Source: Raphanus sativus (Eukaryota > Streptophyta > Magnoliopsida > Brassicales > Brassicaceae). From it: a DNA stretch of 64,000 bases. The DNA lies in assembly GCF_000801105.2 (NCBI RefSeq), contig NC_079519.1, positions 33,579,288-33,643,287 of the forward strand, given 5' to 3'. Of the stretch, positions 49,176 through 61,530 are shown piece after piece (the stretch's first letter is position 1; each line of letters begins with the position of its first letter). The notes below the pieces were generated by a model that had not been told where the DNA came from, did no database searches, and saw nothing but the letters and a program-made list of their open reading frames with translations. The translations under genes and the position numbers were made by a program.

Positions 49176-52100
49176 TGATGTATTAAACTTGTAAAGTCAA
49201 TATATGCTCCTTTTTCGTCATCTATGGATATTTTGTTATAATGTTATATTCCATGTAGTCGACTATTTTACTATGTTTATAACAAGTTTTATTTCGAAAA
49301 CAATTATATATATATCATGATAAATGACAATATCTTATTTTATAATTTAATGTTCATTTTACATGCTCGAGTAAAGTTCTAATGTGAAAACTGAATTAAG
49401 ATTTGTGAAGAGTGATCACATTGGTAATATGTCACATATGATTCATATTTTCTTTGGACCACCTCCGATGGCTTCTCATTTAAAAGAAAACATCAAATAA
49501 AATATCTAAATTTATGAATCATTTTGAAGAAAAAAATGAAAATATGAAAGTCTCTCAAATTTTAAAAATATTATTTACAATTTCATTTTTATTATTAAAA
49601 TTTTATTTGCAATTAATACTTACATTTTTATTGATTTTGTTTGGCATCTAAAATGATCAAATATTTACGTTTTGTGCTTTATTGAAATTAGTAATACTTT
49701 TATTAATATAATTATATTTCATAAACATTGTCTATTCTATTTACAAACTTATTTATGTATATTAAAGACTTAGTTAAAATAAACTATAGTTAAATAAAAT
49801 TTGTAGTTTTTTAAATAAATAGCATTGTTAGAAATAAGTAGTAATAATATATTTGGAATATTTTGTTTTGCTGGAAAAATGAAGGTAACTATTGAGGTAA
49901 ACACAAATCTATTTTGAAAAAATGAATGTAACATTAGAGATTTCTTATCGTATATATTTCAGTTTTTTTTTATATTTGTAACTATTTTTGTCCTATTTTA
50001 TGTCATTACGAAATTGTTACTTGCTTAATTACTATATATGAAAATTAGTTTTTTCACAACAGATTTACATTAAATACAAACTACATCTTATTTTAGTATA
50101 TGATAAAAATTGTTTCCAAGTTTCTAACAGTTATTTTGTTTTTCTATATAATTTTCTTAACTTGTAATCATGCCCCTTTGACTTAGAAATACTAAATTCA
50201 AAAAACTAACGCTTGCTATTGTTATAAGGTTGAGGAACCAAATGCAATAAGTCCACCACGTGCCAGGTCATGTGTCGGTTACGGTCAATTCCGCTGCTAT
50301 GACTAAGACGTGTCATCCTAATAACCTCACGATATTTGCCTTTGTTATTGCCTTCTTTGAAATTTTGTCTTGGCTCTTCTTCTTTACACAAAAGATGACC
50401 GGAGACTGACCGTTTCCCGTAAGGCCGTAAACGGTTTAACATTTGTCATCGGCTTCTCCACACAAGATTGTTCCCACCTTCTTCTACATCTCCATAATAA
50501 GATCAACTAGCGTTTGATCCATGTCTTACACGGCCTTTATTCATTTTAGTTTGACAATTCAAAAACTGGACTGATAATTAATGAGTATTTCAAATGTAAC
50601 TTCTGTATTATTATATCTAAATAATCTTTTTTTGTCAATATATCTAAATAATCTATTCTGTTAAAATGATTTATAAAGATAGAAATTCGATTTATGTTAG
50701 TAAAAAAAAATGGTTGTGAGTGGGTGACTCCATTTTCCTGGAGAAAGAATATGAATGTTTAAATGGCCGGCACGAGTCGAATTCGGATGGTTTCCCGTAT
50801 TAAAACCGATATTCTTTCAAGTAATCGCAAATGGACCAGCTCGTGCTGGTTGATTTATGTACACCAATTTTTTACAGTCATGATTTTTAACATAGATATA
50901 TAAATACTAGGAGTTGACATAGAGTATACATTCTATACAGTGTTAGGAATCTTAGGATATAGCAATTGAAGAATATTCCTAAGAATTTTTAGTTAAGTCA
51001 TGATTCTAACCTAAGTGTTCCAATATATCTTAAAGGGTTTAGATATATTGCTAAAAATTGAAATATGTTCTTGATTTAACAAGATCGATTTCCATTACTA
51101 TAACAGTAAAAGCTTATTAATATTTTCACAAGTTATGTTTAAAAATAAAATAATTAAAGAATATGATATATATTATTTTTTAGAATAATCTATTAGGTTA
51201 GAAAATCTTATTGAAGTATTCATGTAGTGAAAAGCCTAAGATATGTATTTTTCAAGATACCTTTTTGGATTCGTTAACCAAAATAATATTTAGAATATTA
51301 AGTTATTATTCCCAAATGTATGAAAATCGTACAATATAATTGCATAATTTGGATATTGGAACAAATTAGTATTACTGTATAATATGATATATAAAAATGA
51401 ACATTGGCGATTCATTTTTACAATGGGACGTACAGTATAAAAATTCAGAATAATAATATTAATTATTGCATAACTCAGAATGTCAGTATATGTTAATATT
51501 AATACATGAAAGGATATTTACAAATTAATTTTGGTGAATTTCTATAAAAATTGAAGTATTCTTAATATATGTCTTTAAGACATTATATATAAAAAACTAC
51601 AAATGAAAAAAAAAAGATACTTTGATAAGTATAAGTATAAGCCAGATATTTTCAAACAACCAACGAAAACTATTTTAGTAAGTCATGTTCGTAAGTTATT
51701 TCCTAATTAACCCTAAAAAGGTCTAGACAATCACTTGTGATTTCGCATAAACGTGTGTTATTTATGTAACAATTGTGATCAAAATAATTTTACTGAAAAT
51801 GGTAGAAAATAAGTTTATTTTAGTGCCAATTGTTGTAGTAAACATGTAACTGATGACAAAAAAAACATGTAACTAAAAGTGAGTTCCACTTAAACTTTAG
51901 ATTATAAGATAGATTTCACGTTTTAATTGAAAACTCCAAAAGAAAATTAATATACAAAAGGATCGGAACCCATATGTAGAAGCTCTTTAATCCATTTGTT
52001 TGACTAATTCCTATAAAGTTTTTACAATTAGAGTTAGAAGTCTAATTCAAATTTCAGTATGAAGAAATAATATGAATTAAATGAAGGAAAATGATTATAA

Positions 52101-52761
52101 TAGATCTTCGACATTGATCTAAGAATACCGTTAATCATGAATTTCATTTAAAAATCTTTAAATAATGTGTAGACATGAATTTTATAAAATAAATAAATAG
52201 TCGATTGTAGAATACAATTATAATAGGCTTCATTGTTTGTTATAGTATTAGTAGTTATCCAATTCTTTTTAAAAAAACATATAAATAAGTACTCCATGTT
52301 AATTAAATATGGGACATCCGTTGTAGAAAACATCAATATTTTTGGTGAACATGGTAAGAGTTATAAAATTTACTTTAGTTATTCAAATATATATTTTTTT
52401 TCATATGTACTCATTAGACTTTTAAGAAGTTCAAGAATGATAAAAATGGTTTTGATTTTATGTTCACATTAGGCATTTAAGAAACAAAGCCAAGTAATGT
52501 TTCCTTACTCGAGGACAGTTCTGTAACTCTCCGTTTGAGAGGTAAAATGCTTTTCGTCAACTCAAATGTATAAAAGAAATTTCGTTTTTAATATTAAAAG
52601 CCATCCAAATCACAAACCTTTAAATCATTCACACTCGAGCTATTCATTCAACCCTTCGTTTTTTTAATTGTTTTGTTTATTATTAAATCATATTCTAAAG
52701 CGCCATTTTTACGATATTTTATTTAGCAAAACATATTAAATAATATATAGTTTTCACACGG

Positions 52762-52769
52762 TATATATA
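52762..52769 (+). promoter_or_regulatory. TATA box of the WRKY8 gene
   Basis: TATATATA about 150 bp upstream of the start codon, followed by a pyrimidine-rich leader (TTCTTTCTTTCTTT). Confidence 0.5.
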
Positions 52770-52916
52770 CAAGAAGACCCAAAAGTCTATCACCAAATTT
52801 AGACCGACTAAAAATCATAAACGTCAAAAGTTCGTCCTTCTTTCTTTCTTTAAGCTCTTTCCTCTTGTCTTGTTTATTCCCAAACTTGTTTGGTTTGAAG
52901 CTCTTTGTTCTTCATC

Positions 52917-55900
52917 ATGTCTAATGAGACCAAAGATCTTAACAACAATCACTACACTTCATCGTATAATCATTACAATAGCATTGACAGCCAAAATATG
53001 TTCCTCCCTTACGTTTCTGGTCCATGCACTTATGATGCAAACATGATCTCATCACAAATAGGTTCTGATCTATCGAGTTCTCACGGAGCGAACGGATTTG
53101 GTTTCTATCCGTCGCCATCTTCCACCGAGTTTTTCAATCCTTCGATCGATCAAGAAAATGGTTTTTGTAATGCTTATAATTATAATACTAGTCTGAAGAG
53201 TCATGAAGTTGTCGGTGGTGGTGGTGCAATCATTGAGAATGAAACTAGGCTTTCTGCATCTCCTTCTTCCAGTGAGGCCGGTCGTTATCTCGGCAAAGAT
53301 TCTGGCAAGAGCCTCATGAAAAGAGAAGCTGACGATGGAGGAGATGAACAACGTTCTCAAAAAGTGTAAGTTTCTTTTTTTGAGAAAAGTTCATAATATT
53401 TTTTTTTGAAAAGTTCATAATTATGAGAAAAGTTCATAATTTTTTTTTGTAGTTATTTTTGTTTTGTTTTTAGTAGCTAAACTTTTATAATATAGTCAAG
53501 CAAGATGGAAATATTAAGAGTTCATCATCACATGAATCACGATCAAATTAACTTTTATTTGATTTCTATCACTGAAAATGATTCGTTATTCTAATCAAAC
53601 ATCTTTTGCATACAAAAAAACAAAACTCTAGCAATCAAACACCAAACTAAAACCTGAATTCTTCGAAAATTTAAAATGCATTTCTTTTCTTTCCTTTTTC
53701 AGTTTGAGGGCCAATCTTTTCTCGAACATAAGTTTCTTTAACTAATTATAAATAAAAGATATTTTAGTTTACAATATTTTATACGGAGAATACATATACA
53801 GAATTTGAATATCATAAATGAGATCTCTTTAAGAATACTTTATTGATTCTAGCTATTCAATCACAAATTAAAGCTTAGGGGGGTGTATTCAACTGAGAGT
53901 TTTAGGTGATTTGTATTAAAATGATAAATCCACTGTTATTCAAACATGAATTTTAAAAACTCATTTAAAATCCACTGTTATTGAACTTGACATTTCGTAA
54001 AGTACTCTGAAATCCACTGTTATTGAAAATATTTTAAGTTGTGGGATTTTAAAGTTTGAGGTGATTTTAGGGTGTTTGGGTGGAGTTTCTTAGTTAAAAA
54101 AAATAAAACTCAAATCCCATTGTTTTAGATGATATTCTAGAGTAGTTTAACAAAAATCACCTAAATCTCTACAACTTATTAAAATCATCTAAAACTTTAT
54201 TAAAAATCAAATCACATCAAATGCTAAATTGAATACATCCCCCTTAGTGTTTTCCTGTAATGCATATTGTGATTCCAAAATTGTTTGTTCATTGATGAAT
54301 TATCTGCCCACCAAAAGAACCCACTTAAATAGAACGACGAGTCCCATATTTGGTAGACTACCACCTAATATTGTTGCAAAAACTTGTACGTCCAGCAATC
54401 ATTTGGTGCTAAGCATTAGTAACTCTATTGTTCAAAGTCAATTGTATGGTACGATCTCATGGATTACAATACGGTCCATTGTGACAAAGCATTAATTCAA
54501 TTGCGTGATATCTATGGTTCAGAGTTAAAGCAAAGAAGAATCAAGAGAAGAAGATAAGAGAGCCACGAGTCTCGTTTATGACTAAGACTGAAGTTGATCA
54601 TCTCGAAGACGGCTATCGTTGGAGGAAGTACGGCCAAAAGGCAGTCAAAAACAGTCCCTATCCGAGGTACCATAATCGGCTGTTATATAAATTATATATG
54701 ATAAAAATAATCAGGTACAATAAACTAATGAAATGCTGGGGTGTATTATTTAACATTTGATTTGATTTAATATTAATGGAATTTTAAATGATTTCAATAA
54801 GTTGGACAGATTTAGGTGATTTTTGGTTAAAGTATTTTAGAATATCACATAAAACCATGAGATTTAAATTTTTATTTTGTTAACTAAGAAACTCCACTCA
54901 AACATCCTAAAATCAACGGGAAACTTTAAAACTTCACAATTTAAAATATTTTCAATAACAATAGATTTCTGAGTATTTTACGAAATATCAAATTCAATAA
55001 TAATAGATTTTAATTGAGTTTTAAAATTCATATTTGAATAACAATAGATTTGTCATTCTAATACAAACCACCTAAAGCTTTAGTTGAATTCTCCTCCTAA
55101 TCTTTTTTCAGTTTTTGTTTTAATTTCAAAATTCTTAAACCATAAATTCTCCTCTCATTTTAAAAATAGTCTGGTATATATTAATGTAAAATCCTCATGA
55201 TTTCTTTCTATTTGTAAAACAAAGACAACATTTTATTTAAAATTTTTTTTTTTTGATATTCACATCCATTCAAGGTCTAAGAAAGATTTCCTCGTGTGCT
55301 ATATTTCCTGGTTTTCTATTTGTATGTCTATCTTTGGTTTGATTTCAGTTCTACGAATTAATTTTCTTTTGGTAAGAAAAACTCTTTTTGTAAGAAAAAA
55401 TAATTTTCTTTTGACAAAAAAATTAATTTTCTTTTTGTAAGAAAAAAAATAATTTTTGTTTTATATCTTGTAGAATATTGATGATTGTTCACATTTACAT
55501 ACATTTTTCATAAATCAACTCATTTTATTTAAAAAAAAAATTCAAGTTAAAAAATTAAAACGATATTATGGTCAGCTCAAGTTCTTTGTGAAATTTTGAA
55601 TGATAATGTCAATATCTTATATGTCTATTACGATAACAGGAGTTACTATAGATGTACAACGCAGAAGTGCAACGTGAAGAAGAGAGTTGAGAGATCTTAC
55701 CAAGATCCAACAGTCGTGATCACAACCTACGAGAGTCAACACAACCACCCGATCCCAACCACTCGCCGCACGGCAATGTTTCCTGGACCCGCCGCATCTG
55801 ATTATAAATCATCGTCTCTATCTCCCGTTTCCAATTTCATCAACACTCCAAGAAGCTTCTCACATGATGATCTCTTTCGTGTGCCACACTCAAGCGTGAA

Positions 55901-56009
55901 TGCAAACCCTTATTATCAGCAGCAACAAAACCATGAGTTTCAGCATGACAGTGACTATAAGCTTTTGAAGGAGATGTTTCCTTCGGTTTTCTTCAAACAA
56001 GAACCTTGA
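52917..56009 (+). CDS. WRKY8: WRKY transcription factor WRKY8 (group IIc), 320 aa
   Basis: Sequence-specific nuclear transcription factor binding W-boxes (TTGAC). In Arabidopsis WRKY8 acts in responses to pathogens, wounding and salt (family knowledge). Exons 52917-53365, 54523-54666 and 55640-56009 join in phase to 320 residues. The start is the ATG of [13 protein letters not shown]. Exon 2 holds the basic stretch, [20 protein letters not shown] and WRKYGQK (about 183-189). Exon 3 holds the C2H2 zinc finger (CTTQKC … HNH) and ends [15 protein letters not shown] as in Arabidopsis. The intron inside the WRKY domain falls after YPR, the group-IIc position. The two introns are enlarged (1157 and 973 bp) by inverted copies of one MITE. 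The 3' end faces FLS2, 394 bp away. Confidence 0.94.
53878..54243. mobile_element. Tourist/Harbinger-like MITE, copy 1, in WRKY8 intron 1
   Basis: A 366-bp element with ends GGGGGGTGTATTCAA / TTGAATACATCCCCC and TTA on both sides (53875-53877, 54244-54246), the target duplication of PIF/Harbinger elements. The interior repeats AAATCCACTGTTATT three times. It has no coding capacity. Confidence 0.8.
54738..55097. mobile_element. Same MITE family, copy 2, inverted, in WRKY8 intron 2
   Basis: The reverse complement of this block aligns by eye along its full length with copy 1: GGTTTGTATTA, TATTTCGTAAA, TTGAAAATATTTTAA, GGAGTTTCTTAGTTAA, AAAATCACCTAAATCT. The ends are more degraded (GGGGTGTATTA at one side, GAATTCTCCTCC at the other). 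It is therefore an older or more diverged copy in the opposite orientation. Confidence 0.8.
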
Positions 56010-56403
56010 TAAAAAAACTATTTTGGGTGCAAAAGTTAAAACCTTGATGATGTAGTTGTACTACCATACATAAACAATATCGTATGCATACTATAAGTGG
56101 TAGTTTTATTAAAATTGCATGTATATTTTTTTCGAGACTGATATGATATAGTGTAGAAATGTTATATGCATGTGCATGTACATATTAAGAGTTTGTTCTA
56201 CAAAGCCACGCCCAAGGATCTCAGAAACCTTACGAGATATATAAATTTGGGCCTAACTCAACACATCTGTTATTGGACCTAAAGTGATGGACCCTTAGTC
56301 TAGAGCCCATTAGCTTACGAGAGATATTTTACAATTCAATTTTTCGAGCAGAATAAGAAAAAAGAAAGAAACAATTTTGATAGCTTCAACCATCTTCAGC
56401 TTG
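56010..56403. other. 394-bp convergent spacer between WRKY8 and FLS2
   Basis: The two stop codons face each other here, so the 3' UTRs of both genes must share or overlap within this spacer. No further gene is present. Confidence 0.6.
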
Positions 56404-59400
56404 CTACACTTCTGGAACAACTGAGATCGTCTTTCCTCTGAGTTTCATCAAATGCGTAAGAACCTCATTCATATCGGGCCTATCCTCAGGTCTAGAGCTT
56501 GTACAGTACAAACAAAGCTTCAACAAATCTTCAACAGCCTCTTCCTGCTTCCGAGAAATGATAGAAGACCAAATCTCTGAATCAAGAGCATTAACCATCC
56601 CTTCCAATCCATCTCCAATCGCTTCCTCCACCAATTCACGCAGACTACTCACCCCTTGTGATTCTTCATCGACCACCACCGAAGTCGGTCTCCGTTTCGT
56701 CATCAGCTCCATCATCACAATCCCGAAGCTGAACACGTCAACCTTCGTCGTCACTCTCCTCATATAAGCAAACTCTGTTCATTAAAAGAAAGAAAAAGAG
56801 TTAAGAGCAGGCCCTGGCCCAAATTCAATAATCATGGGCTTCCGGCCCACTTAGCCACATAAAATATTTTTGATTTTTTAACTATAGTTTGGGTTTAGAG
56901 TTCGTTACCTGGAGCTAAGTACCCGATCGTCCCTTCGAAAGCTGATGTAGAAGCAGTGACGCTTCCATCTTCACGTAACCCTAGAATCCTCGCAGTCCCG
57001 AAATCGCTGACGTGCGCAACTCGATCTCCGTCGAGGAGTATATTCGCCGGCTTCAGATCGCAATGAACGATCGGGAATCCGAATCCAGAATGAAGGTAAT
57101 CGATCCCGCTCGCTACATCGATACATAGATCGATTCTCTCCGCGAAGCCTCCGATCCGTTCGCCGGAGCCGTGAATCGCGTCCTCTAAGCTTCCTTTCTC
57201 CATGTACGGAAGCACCAAGGCTTTCATCTTCCCGCTCTCCCAAGCGAACCCTAGGATCTTCGCTAGGTTTCTATGCTTTAGCTGGCTTAGGGTTTTGGCT
57301 TCCGTGTAGAACCATTTGTCTGACTCTGATGAGAATTGCTTTAGGTTTAGGACTTTTACTGCGATTGCTGTGTTGTCTTGGAGATGGCCTTTGTAGACTG
57401 TGCTTAAGCTGCTTGAGCCGATGATGTTGGCGGTGTTGAATGAGTCTGTTGCTTGTTCGAGCTCTTTTGGATTGAATCTCTTGAGCTTCAGAGCTGAGTC
57501 CAGATCCGGCATTGGAGGTTCTGATGAAGGTTCAGACTTTTTCTCTTTTTTTCTGCGACAGGTGAGAAGCAAGATGAGGAATGTGAGAAGAAGAACAGCG
57601 GTTGATACGAGAACGATCACGATGATTGCAGTTCTTTTGGAGAAGTGGCTTGGCTTCTTCTTGGTTAGCATACATGGCTTGAGAGGCTTCTTGGTGCCGC
57701 AGAGATCACTGTTTCCCATCAGATCAGCTGCGTTGATTTCTTTGAACACACCGGATTCAGGGACGTGGCCTTTGAGGTGGTTTGATGATAGTTTGAGATG
57801 TTTCAGCGTCGAAAGATTGGCCAGGCTCTCTGGAATTTCGCCTGTGAGATTGTTATAAGAGAGATCCAGAGAGACTAAATGCGTCATGTTCCCAAAGCTT
57901 CCGGGGATTTCGCCTGAGAGACTGTTCCTTGAAAGGTTCAAGCTTTTGATCATATCCATGCCGCCTTGTTTGAAGACTTCATCTGGAATCTGGCCTGAAA
58001 GATTGTTTCGTGAAAAATCCAAGAAGTACACGTTTTTACAGGCTTGTAAAGATCGTGGAATAGACCCAGAAAAGTCATTGTTTGAAAAGTCGATTTCTTG
58101 AACCATTTCTAGCTTTCCAAGCTCATTGGGAATGGAACCTGACAGTAGATTGTTTGAGAAGTTGAGGGTAAGTTGCAAGTTTTTCATCGAAGATATCAGC
58201 TCATCAGGGATGGTTCCGGTGAGAAGATTGTCGGAGATATCCAATGCGTTGAGTTGCGAAAGTGACTTAAGGCTTGCTGGGATAGACCCGTTAAACTTGT
58301 TTCCACGAAGACCCAAGTAGGTAAGAGATTCAAGCTTCGAGAGGAAGGTAGGAATTGGGCCTGAAAACTTGTTATTGGACAGATAGAGCTCTGAGAGTTG
58401 CTTCATACCAAATATTTCTTCCGGAATTGGACCTTCAAGTTCATTTGTATCCAGCTCAAGCCCCTGCAGTAGAGTCAGATTTGAGATCTCCCTCGGGATT
58501 CTTCCCGTGAAGTGATTAATGTTAAGTTGCAAGAGACTCAGCTCCCTCAGATTCCCTATCTCTCGAGGAATTGATCCAGTGAGAGAGTTAGAAAATAGCT
58601 GCAAAATCCGTAGCTTCTGAAGCTTCCCAATGAATGGCTTGATCGTTCCTGTGAAGTTGTTCCTTGCCAGATTAAGAGTTTCCATGTATGAACAGTTAAA
58701 GATATCATCTGGAATTTCACCTGCAAACCGATTCGGCCCAAGAGAAAGAGATGTAAGATTCATCCGTCCTAAACCCCTAGGAATCTCGCCAGTCATATGG
58801 TTATGAGACAGGTCCAGAAATTTAAGACTGGTGCAGTTACGTATGCTAGAAGGTATTGACCCGGTAAGAAGATTGTTGTGTGCCGAGAGGTTCCGAAGGT
58901 TTGTAAGAAGCCCTAGATTCACCGGGAGCTCACCGGAAATCGAGTTGAATCCCATCGTTATCGCTGTTAAGTTCTTCAAGTTTGTGATCGACTGTGGAAA
59001 CTCCCCTGTTAAGTTGTTGGAGTGAAGCGTAAGGACTTTAACTGACGTAAGGAAACCAATCTCTTCAGGTATTGGTCCAACCAACTGGTTTTCCGACAAT
59101 CCCAGATTGGTTAACCTCGTTAACCGAAATAATGAGGATGGAATTGAAGAATTCAGCTTGTTCTTGTATAACCGAAGTGCCTCCAGCTGAACCAAATTCC
59201 CTAATTCAGCTGGGATTGCCCCGGTTAGCTGATTACCATACAGCTCAAGTTGGTTCAAGCTCGTGCAGTTCCCGATCTCAGCTGGTATCTCTCCTTCCAA
59301 CAAGTTGTCAGTTAAAATTAGAGCTTGTAAGTTCGAGAGATTTCCTATCTCTCTCGGTATTCTACCGGTTAATTGGTTACTATCCAGGCTAAAATCCGTG

Positions 59401-60053
59401 AGATTAACCAGATTACCAATTGATATGGGAATCGAACCACTAAACCGGTTCAAGCCTGCCATAAAGATTTGGAGATGAGCCAAATCTCCTAAGCATCCTG
59501 GTATCGTTCCGGTTAAGTTGTTGTTTTCAAATCCTACTAATTCCAAAGATAGAGTTTTGCAGATCGCTTCGGGAATATCACCGGTCAACAAGTTATCCCT
59601 CAGATCAAGATACACGATACTCCTAAGCCTCCAAATCTCAGAAGGAATTGAACCAGAGAAGTAATTTAAGTAAAGAATGAGCTGGTTAAGCTCTGTTAAT
59701 TTCCCTATCTCAGACGGTATTTTGCCGGAGAAGTTATTGGAAGTGAGATCAAGAACCTGGAGATAGGTGAGATTTGCTATGGCTGGAGACAGGACACCTT
59801 GAAGTTGCTTCTCCATCAAGGTAACGGAGACAACGTGACCGGTACGATCGCAGGTGATTCCGGTCCAATTGCAGTGTCGTATCAGACCGGTGGTGCTCCA
59901 ATCCGATAATATCCCTAAAGGGTCTTCAGAGATACCTTTCTTGAAGGAAATTAAAGCTTCGATCTCTGGTTTAAACTTCTGTCTCGCAAGTGAAAAGCCA
60001 GAGAATAAGAAGAAGAGATTTAAGATCAAAGTTGTCTTTGAGAGTGAAGTCAT
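56404..60053 (-). CDS. FLS2: FLS2, LRR receptor-like kinase for bacterial flagellin (1171 aa)
   Basis: Plasma-membrane pattern-recognition receptor; in Arabidopsis it binds the flg22 epitope with co-receptor BAK1 and starts PTI signalling. Exons 56909-60053 and 56404-56774 join in phase (GYLAP|EFAYMRR) to 1171 residues, against 1173 recalled for Arabidopsis. The start is the ATG of [17 protein letters not shown], a signal peptide; an upstream in-frame ATG at 60143 would put 30 residues ahead of it and is unlikely. Order: paired-Cys cap (HCNWTGITC), a long LRR array to about residue 770, a transmembrane helix near 807-829 ([13 protein letters not shown]), then a kinase with IAVKVL lysine, non-RD catalytic loop HCDLKPAN (about 997) and DFG. 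Diagnostic FLS2 phrases include [18 protein letters not shown] and [14 protein letters not shown]. The single intron, near the end of the kinase, is at the FLS2 position. Intact. Confidence 0.96.
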
Positions 60054-60128
60054 TGTTAGACGAGTTGAAAATAGTGAGAAAATATAATGACTTTGTGATA
60101 TGACATTATGACTTATGAGATAACCATC

Positions 60129-60136
60129 TATATATA
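60129..60136 (-). promoter_or_regulatory. TATA box of FLS2
   Basis: TATATATA about 76-83 bp upstream of the FLS2 start codon on the coding (minus) strand, followed by a short leader. Confidence 0.6.
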
Positions 60137-60670
60137 CACACACAGAAAGTCGTAGATTTGTAACTTTGTATATATGAACATGCTGTCAAGACGATATTAT
60201 CGTAAGGATCATGTCACGGGTGTGAAAATGCCAAAACGCAATATATCTTTTGGCCAAGTAGCAATTTTATATATATAGTTTATGATTCAGCCAAGTTGCA
60301 TAAAAGCAACTAAATGCATTCCCACTCTGCCACCCATACATTCTTAAAATGTACTACTATATCTTTATTCATTTAATCTCGCTAATAAATCGATAATATT
60401 CTGTCTCAACCAAAAAAAAAAAAATCAATGTTCTTCTGTATCCAAACGTTTTTTTTTTTGAAAAACTTCTGTATCCAAACGTTATATTCAAGTTTATATA
60501 TTTTACTGCTAAAATGAATTTTTTTTTGCTTGGTCGTTTAACTAAACATATATAGGATACGAAAAATTCAGAATATATCTTTGAAACTTAACATAGCTTT
60601 TAAGAAAATGTAAAGTATTATACTATTATTCAAAATATATAATAAGCGTCAACGCTTATTTGAAAAAATA

Positions 60671-60842
60671 ACGTGAATTTGGCCACCGGCCACACGGATA
60701 TGAGTTATTGCTTTCGACTCATTTGAATGTCCAGGAGAGGGTCTATCCGTAGGCTGTACCTTCACCCGGGGGTTAGGCTTGTGTCATCATTGATCCGGGT
60801 TTAACTCTTTATAAGTTCAAAAAAAAAAAACGTGAATTTGGC
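60671..60842 (+). mobile_element. SINE-like or truncated LINE insertion with target-site duplication
   Basis: An insert of about 146 bp (60684-60829), relatively GC-rich (ACCTTCACCCGGGGGTTAGG), ends in an A run. It is flanked by a 13-bp direct repeat ACGTGAATTTGGC (60671-60683 and 60830-60842). The poly(A) tail and duplication prove retroposition; the family is not identified. It sits about 620-790 bp upstream of FLS2. Confidence 0.7.
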
Positions 60843-60993
60843 AACTGACAAAGACAGCCATTTTGGTCCAAAGAGTAGCATCATTAAAACCATTGTGCGC
60901 AACGTAGTGTTTGACTATTGAGTACTTTAACAACAAAACAATTATCATCTTTTTGTTTCTACAGAAAAATATATATCTGGTTTTAGATATATA

Positions 60994-61215
60994 TTCCCTG
61001 TCTCAATTTATATAATATTTTAAAAGTTTTATTGTTTTAAAATAAAAAATACTCTTAGATTAATTTTAAAAACTATTCGGCTGATAAAATTTTATGATCT
61101 TTTTATAATTTATTAAATGATTTTAAAATTATACTTTTAGGATTATTTTTAGTAAACAGTTTTCTTAATTTTTGTACACTAAACCAAAACATCATTATAT
61201 TACGAAAGGGATGAG
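60994..61215. mobile_element. Degenerate Stowaway-like MITE
   Basis: Ends TTCCCTGTCTCAATTTATAT and ATATTACGAAAGGGATGA are imperfectly complementary and flanked by TA. The size (about 220 bp) and AT-rich interior match the family; the termini are eroded. Confidence 0.45.
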
Positions 61216-61499
61216 TATAATTTAATGCATTAACACGTCTTCTGAGTTCTGACTAGAAGAATCAAAAACCTTGTACGCTGTATTAATAAGATACTTATTT
61301 ACAAATAGTGTTTTTGGTATGATATTCAAGTTTTGTTTTCTTTCGAACAATCTAAAATGTCAAGCATTTTAAATTGTTTTTTCGCAACCCGGAAAGAAAA
61401 GGGAAAACAAAATTCTTCTCTCAAAGATTCGTTATAATCTGAATTTTTTTTCGACATTCATTTTTAGATAGATATGTAAAACGATATTGTTTCTGATAA

Positions 61500-61530
61500 T
61501 CTATATTATTAAAACTAAAATACATATAGA
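61500..61530. mobile_element. Candidate Helitron 5' terminus
   Basis: A|TCTATATTATTAAAACTAAA is the canonical 5' start of Brassicaceae Helitrons. I did not find a hairpin-CTAG 3' end downstream within the window, so the element is either truncated or continues past the edge. A similar start (TCTATATTATTAAAATTG) occurs at 63893. Confidence 0.4.

Larger units (their letters stand above)
44203..52916. other. Gene-poor 8.7-kb interval
   Basis: AT-rich DNA in which no ORF shows a recognisable protein. Contents identified: a Stowaway MITE (47055-47305), a Helitron 3' terminus (49145-49175), a palindromic TA-repeat tract (45687-45735) and homopolymer runs. Sequence at 48290-49130 is low-complexity and rich in A/T and CCCAAAATA-type words. 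Confidence 0.5.
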
